Assembly (NCBI GenBank): GCA_963971285.1
Contig: OZ020249.1
Location: forward strand, 7,626,001-7,690,000
Direction of reading: 5' to 3'
DNA length: 64,000 bases
Source of the DNA: Astropecten irregularis
Taxonomy: Eukaryota > Echinodermata > Asteroidea > Paxillosida > Astropectinidae
In this document: piece by piece, positions 40,201 to 46,200 of the stretch
Numbering within the stretch: position 1 is the stretch's first letter
Layout: each line of letters begins with the position of its first letter
Notes under the pieces: generated by a model
Databases searched by the model: none
What the model saw: only the letters and a program-made list of their open reading frames with translations
Told to the model about the DNA's origin: nothing
Position numbers and translations under genes: made by a program

Positions 40201-43200
40201 ATTTCATATTGGAATTTCATATTAGAATTTCCTATTAGAATTTCCTATTGGAATTTTCTATTAGAATTTCCTATAGGAATTTCCTATTAGAATTTCCTAT
40301 TAGAATTTCCTATTGGAATTTCCTATTTACATCTTTACAGATTTTCCTATGACAGGGTATGAAGATGGTGATGGTTGAAACATACCGTTAAAATTGTTCT
40401 GCCTGAAATGTTGTACCGTATTTTTCCAGAAAAGAGTTAAACCAGTGACCAAAATTATTTTTGATTTTTTAAAGATCAAAAATAAAAGAGAAAAGACTTA
40501 AGAAATAAGGTGGCTGTTTTTTAACTGTTTTCTCAAAAAGTGAGCAATGTATGGGACTGAAATTTTCACAGATGACTGTTACTGTATCTGTCTTGATATT
40601 TTTGCCCATTGAATCTGTATTTCTTTGACCAAAACCAAAGTATGATATTACCTTTAAAGCATTCTATTCATGTTCCACCTCCTTCGTCACTTTCTACTCG
40701 TACCGTGTCCTCCCAGGCGATATCACGGAGCCCAATCTCCACGTCACTTTCCAGGAGGGAAGCACCAAAGCCTGCGGACCGGGCAACATCGCCTCTGCTG
40801 AGAGCGAGATCATCTTCACCTGCTCCAACGTCGTTGGTTTCCCCAAATTGACCAGGTAGGACAGCCGATCGAAATAATGGAGTTCAAAGTTCAGAGTTGA
40901 AAGCAAGCAATGTACTAGCATAGAGATAAAATAAGGTAGGTTTGCGGTGAGACCGTGAAACCTCTTCTGTGAGAGTGTGTGGTTCTGAGGAGAGCCTGTG
41001 TTATTATCTCAACGTTCTGAACAGTGTGATCAGTGGCCAATTTCATAGAGCTGCTTAGCACAAAAAAAAATTGCTTAGCACAAAAATGGCTCGTCCAACA
41101 AAACAAACCACCATTGAAAATTCGATTTGATATTCATGGTCAGCAAACAACAGCCAAAGAACAATTGCAAGTGATACACAACACATGGACATTTGGTTGT
41201 TAATCCTGTTTTTATTATGACAGAAATGTCATGCTTAGCAAATTTTTGTGCTAAGCAGCTCTATGAAATTGGCCCCTGTTTATCTTCAGGAGAGTGACAG
41301 AAGAGATTACATGGTGTCACCGCAAACCTACCTTCTTTTAGTACTTCCACCATGCATAGCTTTAAGTCTTATTTAGTGTAGAGATGGACTGAGTATTAGA
41401 AAGATGATGAAATACACATGCAATATCATTAAATGGTATTAAGAGAGAATTGACCAAAGGTGGATTTGAACCTCCGACCTCCAGATTAACGCACTGGTGC
41501 TCTACCAACCAATTTTTTTTCAGACAGGGTCATACCGATATTTTCAGAAGTTTTTTTTCTGTTGTTATATTGAACTAAATAACCCTCACATTTAAGTTTA
41601 CTTCAATTTTCCACTAATTCTGGGTTTTGTTTTTTTTCCTTTTCAGTGTTTCAACAGCCAACGACGCCGACTGCAAATTCACGTTCATCTGGGAGTCCAA
41701 AGTAGCTTGCAGAGAGGAAAGGTTGGGATATAACCTTTCAGAATTTACTAACCTTGCCTCTTTTTGACATATGGGGGCGCCCTTTATTCCTTTTTTGTTA
41801 TGTATAGAAGAAAAACGCAATAAGGTTTTAAGATGTAGGATGATGAGAGAAACGTCTAGGCTTCGGCATGTTAAAATAGACCTGGGGCCAATTCCATGGC
41901 CCTGCTAAGCACAAACAAATTGCCTAGCACAAAATATCCTGCTCATGAAAACAAACCGCCATAAAAAATTCCATTTGATATTCATGGTCAGTGAACAACA
42001 GCCAAATAACAATCACAAGTAATACACAACACATGGAAATTGGGCTGTTAATCCTGTTTTTGTTAAGACAGAAATTCCATGGTTAGCAAATTTTTGTGCT
42101 AAGCAGGGTCGTGAAATTAGCCCCTAGCCAGTTCTGGTCCTCATTCTTTTTAATAAGGGTTAGTTACGAGTTTGTTTGTTTGTTTGCTTTTTCCGTTCAT
42201 TCTAATGAATATTCTTCATTTTTCAAAATTTAGGGTCGCAGTGGAACTGAAAGATGGAAAAGTGACTGATCCGGAGACTAAGTCAACCTTTGACCTTTCG
42301 CCTCTCATCAAACATGGGTGAGCAATCCATATCTCAAGTCACAATTTACGAAATTTTGAAAAATGTAAATTTGTGTTTTTCGTCATATTTATTTGTTTTG
42401 TTTTTTCTTGTGGAGGCTTTGGAAAGCGGAAGGGGACGAAAGAGATGAAAAGTCGGGCCTACATGCCGTCTACACGTACATTATCAATCTGGACTCGGGC
42501 AATTTACGAGAAGAGGGAATATGCAAAAGCGCCCTCGTCTGTCAGAGCAAGGAGAACGATCCCTTCTTCAGAAACGTCGGGGAGAAAGCTCAAACCAAAT
42601 ACTTCATGAAAGGTTGGTTTGTTCAAAGTTCACTGCTTTTGTTCTTGTATTATTGCATTCCTGGCCTGTGATTTAATCGCCCAATAGAGGGCACTATTCA
42701 TGAAACCCCATCCCCAAAACAGTCCAGGGGTCAATTTCACCAAACTCATCGTAACGTACTATCAATCGTAGGACTTATAATCAGTGTTGTAGTACTCGTA
42801 CTTGGTACTCCTACTCGAGTACTACTCGAGTACCATTTTCAGAGTACTTGCACTCGCACCCATACTCGAACGTCCAAGTACTCGCACTCGAACTATGGTA
42901 CTCGGGCTACAAAATACTCGGAACTCGACATCCAGAAATTGTACTCGAGCATCTAAGTACTCGTACTCGATTTACAGTACTCGATAAAAAAAGAAATACC
43001 TTTAAGTTAACTTAACCGCGGCTGTTTAAAACATATATAGGTACAAAAATATTGACCCCTCAAGAACCGATATTCGAAACGGTAACATAACTGCTGTAAT
43101 GCGTAGCCAAATGTATTGATGTAATGGCTAGTTGACCTGTTACCATTTCATCTCTAGCCATGTCATCTACATTGACTGTTGTACAATTTGGGGTTCAATG

Positions 43201-46200
43201 AGTTTTTGCAAAAAGAAGTACTGACTATAAAGTACTTGTACTCGTACTCGTATGATAAGTACTTGTACTCGGAAGTACAAAGTACTTGTACTCAGAAACC
43301 AGCACTTGTACTCGGCCGGCAAAGTACTCAACCTGTCTTGGTACTCGGCAGTCAAAGTACTCGACCTGTCTTGGTACTCGGCAGTCAAAGTACTCGGCAG
43401 ACGTACTTGGTACTCGGAAAAAAAAAGTACTCTTCAACAACACTGCATATGATGCGCATTGCAGCCCTACGTAGGATACAATTGGTTATCCTTCGTAACT
43501 TGAGTTACTATCGATCTTAGAACTTCATGAAATCGACCCTAGTACATTTAATGGAAAATTGTCTTCTCCGGTGTGCCAATTAGTTTGTAGGCGTATCGTT
43601 GTACGCATATTGCATCTATGTATGTACTGAGCATGCTCACAAATTCCTGTTTCACATACTGTCCGAAGACAAAGCTTTGTTTTTTCTATTGTCCCTATAC
43701 TTAAACACACTCCCATAGTCTAAGCACACATTTGTACGTCCCATGACGACTTTGAACAAAAGAATTCAATTCGAGGACAACAATGGTTTCATTGTTCCTT
43801 TATCATCTTATCCTTGGTCTTATTACAGGCCATTTACGTAAAGGTTATTAGATTTATGTTTTGTTGATCTTTGTTCACTGCTATATCTTTCTTCATTGTC
43901 CGTCAGATGAAGTTTTAGAACTGGTGACGACCAAATCTCAGTCTTGCGGAAAAGAAGACACGGAAGATGTGACCAGCACCATCCTCTTCAAATGCGCTCC
44001 GAGCGCTGGCCTGGTTAGTCTCCATTCAAGTCTGATATTGCACCATTAATGTCACGCTTTCATACAAAACACTTCTGCGAAATTGTTTACCGATTTTGGT
44101 ATACGTAACTTTGTACAAATCACCACATTTTGGTCACAGATTTTTTCCTGAATATGTCTTGAGCATCGAAATCTGTTGTGCCCTTGAGCTTTAAATTTAG
44201 TCGTGTTACATTTCAATTCATACTTAATGCAAATGCTTCGTACTAAGCCAAAAGGACATCAAGACGTGAGATTTGCGCCAAATGTTCACACAAACTTGAT
44301 CACATTTCATCTGGTGCAAAATGTACACACTCTGTCTGCAATGTCATATTTTGCTTCACAATTGGCATGAAGTACAACATGGCCCTAAAGGTAATATCAT
44401 ACTTTGGTTTTTGTCAAAGAAATACAGAATGATGGGCAAAAATATCAAGGAACATACAGTAACAGTCATCTGTGAAATTTTCAGTCCCATACGGTGCCAA
44501 CTTTTTGAGAAAACAGTGGAAAACGGACACAGTATTTCTTAAGTCTTTTCACCGTTATTTGTTCTCTTTAATAGATCAAAATTGTTGGTCAATTGTTGGT
44601 TTGGTCAATTGGTTTTTACTATTTTCTGGATGAATACAGCATTTCAGGCAGAAAAACTTTAACAGTATATTTCTACCATCACCATCTTTATACCCTGTAA
44701 GTTATGGGTTAATTGTTTCGGTGTGCTACCAAAGTATGATAGTACCTTTATATATTATATATACAAAAAGAAATGGAAAATTTTCAAGCAATCTACTTTC
44801 TCGCTGGTAAAATCGGTTGTGTGTTAATACACCATGTTTAGACAGCATTTATACCCATGCAATATCTTCATAATTTGATAATTTTCTCAAAATCTCGTTC
44901 ATTCATATGAAATATTGAGCATAAAATCACACAATCTGTATTTTTTTGTGGTTTTGCTTCTTAGGGTCAACCAATCTTCAATTTTGAGTCCAGCAATTGT
45001 CAGTACTACTTCATATGGGAGACGTCTACGCTGTGTAACAAAGTGTAAGTTATGGAGTCATCTTGCAAACTTGAGAAATTGCAACTTAAAACAATCATCA
45101 TTTTATTTTTTCTTAAAATTCATCAAATAGACCACAAGAGAAAGTGACATGATTATAAAAATTAAGTCATTGAAAAGTGAACTAAGATAAATTGACTGGA
45201 GCGGGATTTGAACCTGAATACTGTACAGGCGCTCTACCAACTGTGCCATCCAGCCCTACGTTGGTGATGACACCAATTGTCAATTATCTTTGTTCGTTTG
45301 GCAGTCAGAAGCCATGAAACCACGCACACACTGCCATAACCCAAGGATCATTTCATCGATACCCGCAGCAATGCTGCAACCTGAGAACGGTGCATGGGGG
45401 ATCACTCAAAAGAGGATACGGCTTTTAAAATTAAGTAATTTGAAGTCAGGAAACTGTTTGAGGCAGGATTCGAACCTGTGACCTCCAGAATACCATGCCA
45501 GTGCTTTGCTAACTGAGCTATCAAGCTCTATATTAGTGTGTCCCAGGTTTAAATGTTTGTTCTGGATCATCTTAAGCTCGTAGAAACATTGCTGAACTTT
45601 GCCAGCTATTGAGAATGGGTTCTTGATTATTGCTTTGCTTTGGCCCGACAGAACCCCCACAGAAGGTTCTGGTCCCGCTGGTGGTTCCGGTGGGCACAAC
45701 GGGGGTAAAGATACCCCAGTGAGTACCTCCAAGTCCAAAGTGCCCGCTGTCATCGGTATACTCCTTGGCATTGTGGTGCTTTGTGTATTTATCATCGTTT
45801 TCCACAAGTCCGAGAGAAGGTAAGTTGTAAATCTGTCTTATTCTGCAGTGTCTCATGTCTTAAAGGTAGTATCATACTTTGGTTTTTATCACAGAAATAC
45901 AGATTCATGGGCAAAAATATCAAGGAAGATACAGTAACAATCATCTGTGAAAATTTCAGTCCCATACGGTGCCCACTTTTTGAGAAAACAGTGAAAAACG
46001 GCTACAGTATTTCTTAAGTCTTTTCTCTTTTATTTTTGATCTTTTAAAAGATCAAAAAGATTTTTGGTCGTTGTTTTACTAGTTTCTGGACAAATACACC
46101 ATATCAGGCGGAAACATTTTAACTGTATGTTTCTACCACCACCATCTTCATACCCTGTAAGTTATACTTAAATCTGTGAACATTTCTGTTTTGGTTTCTT

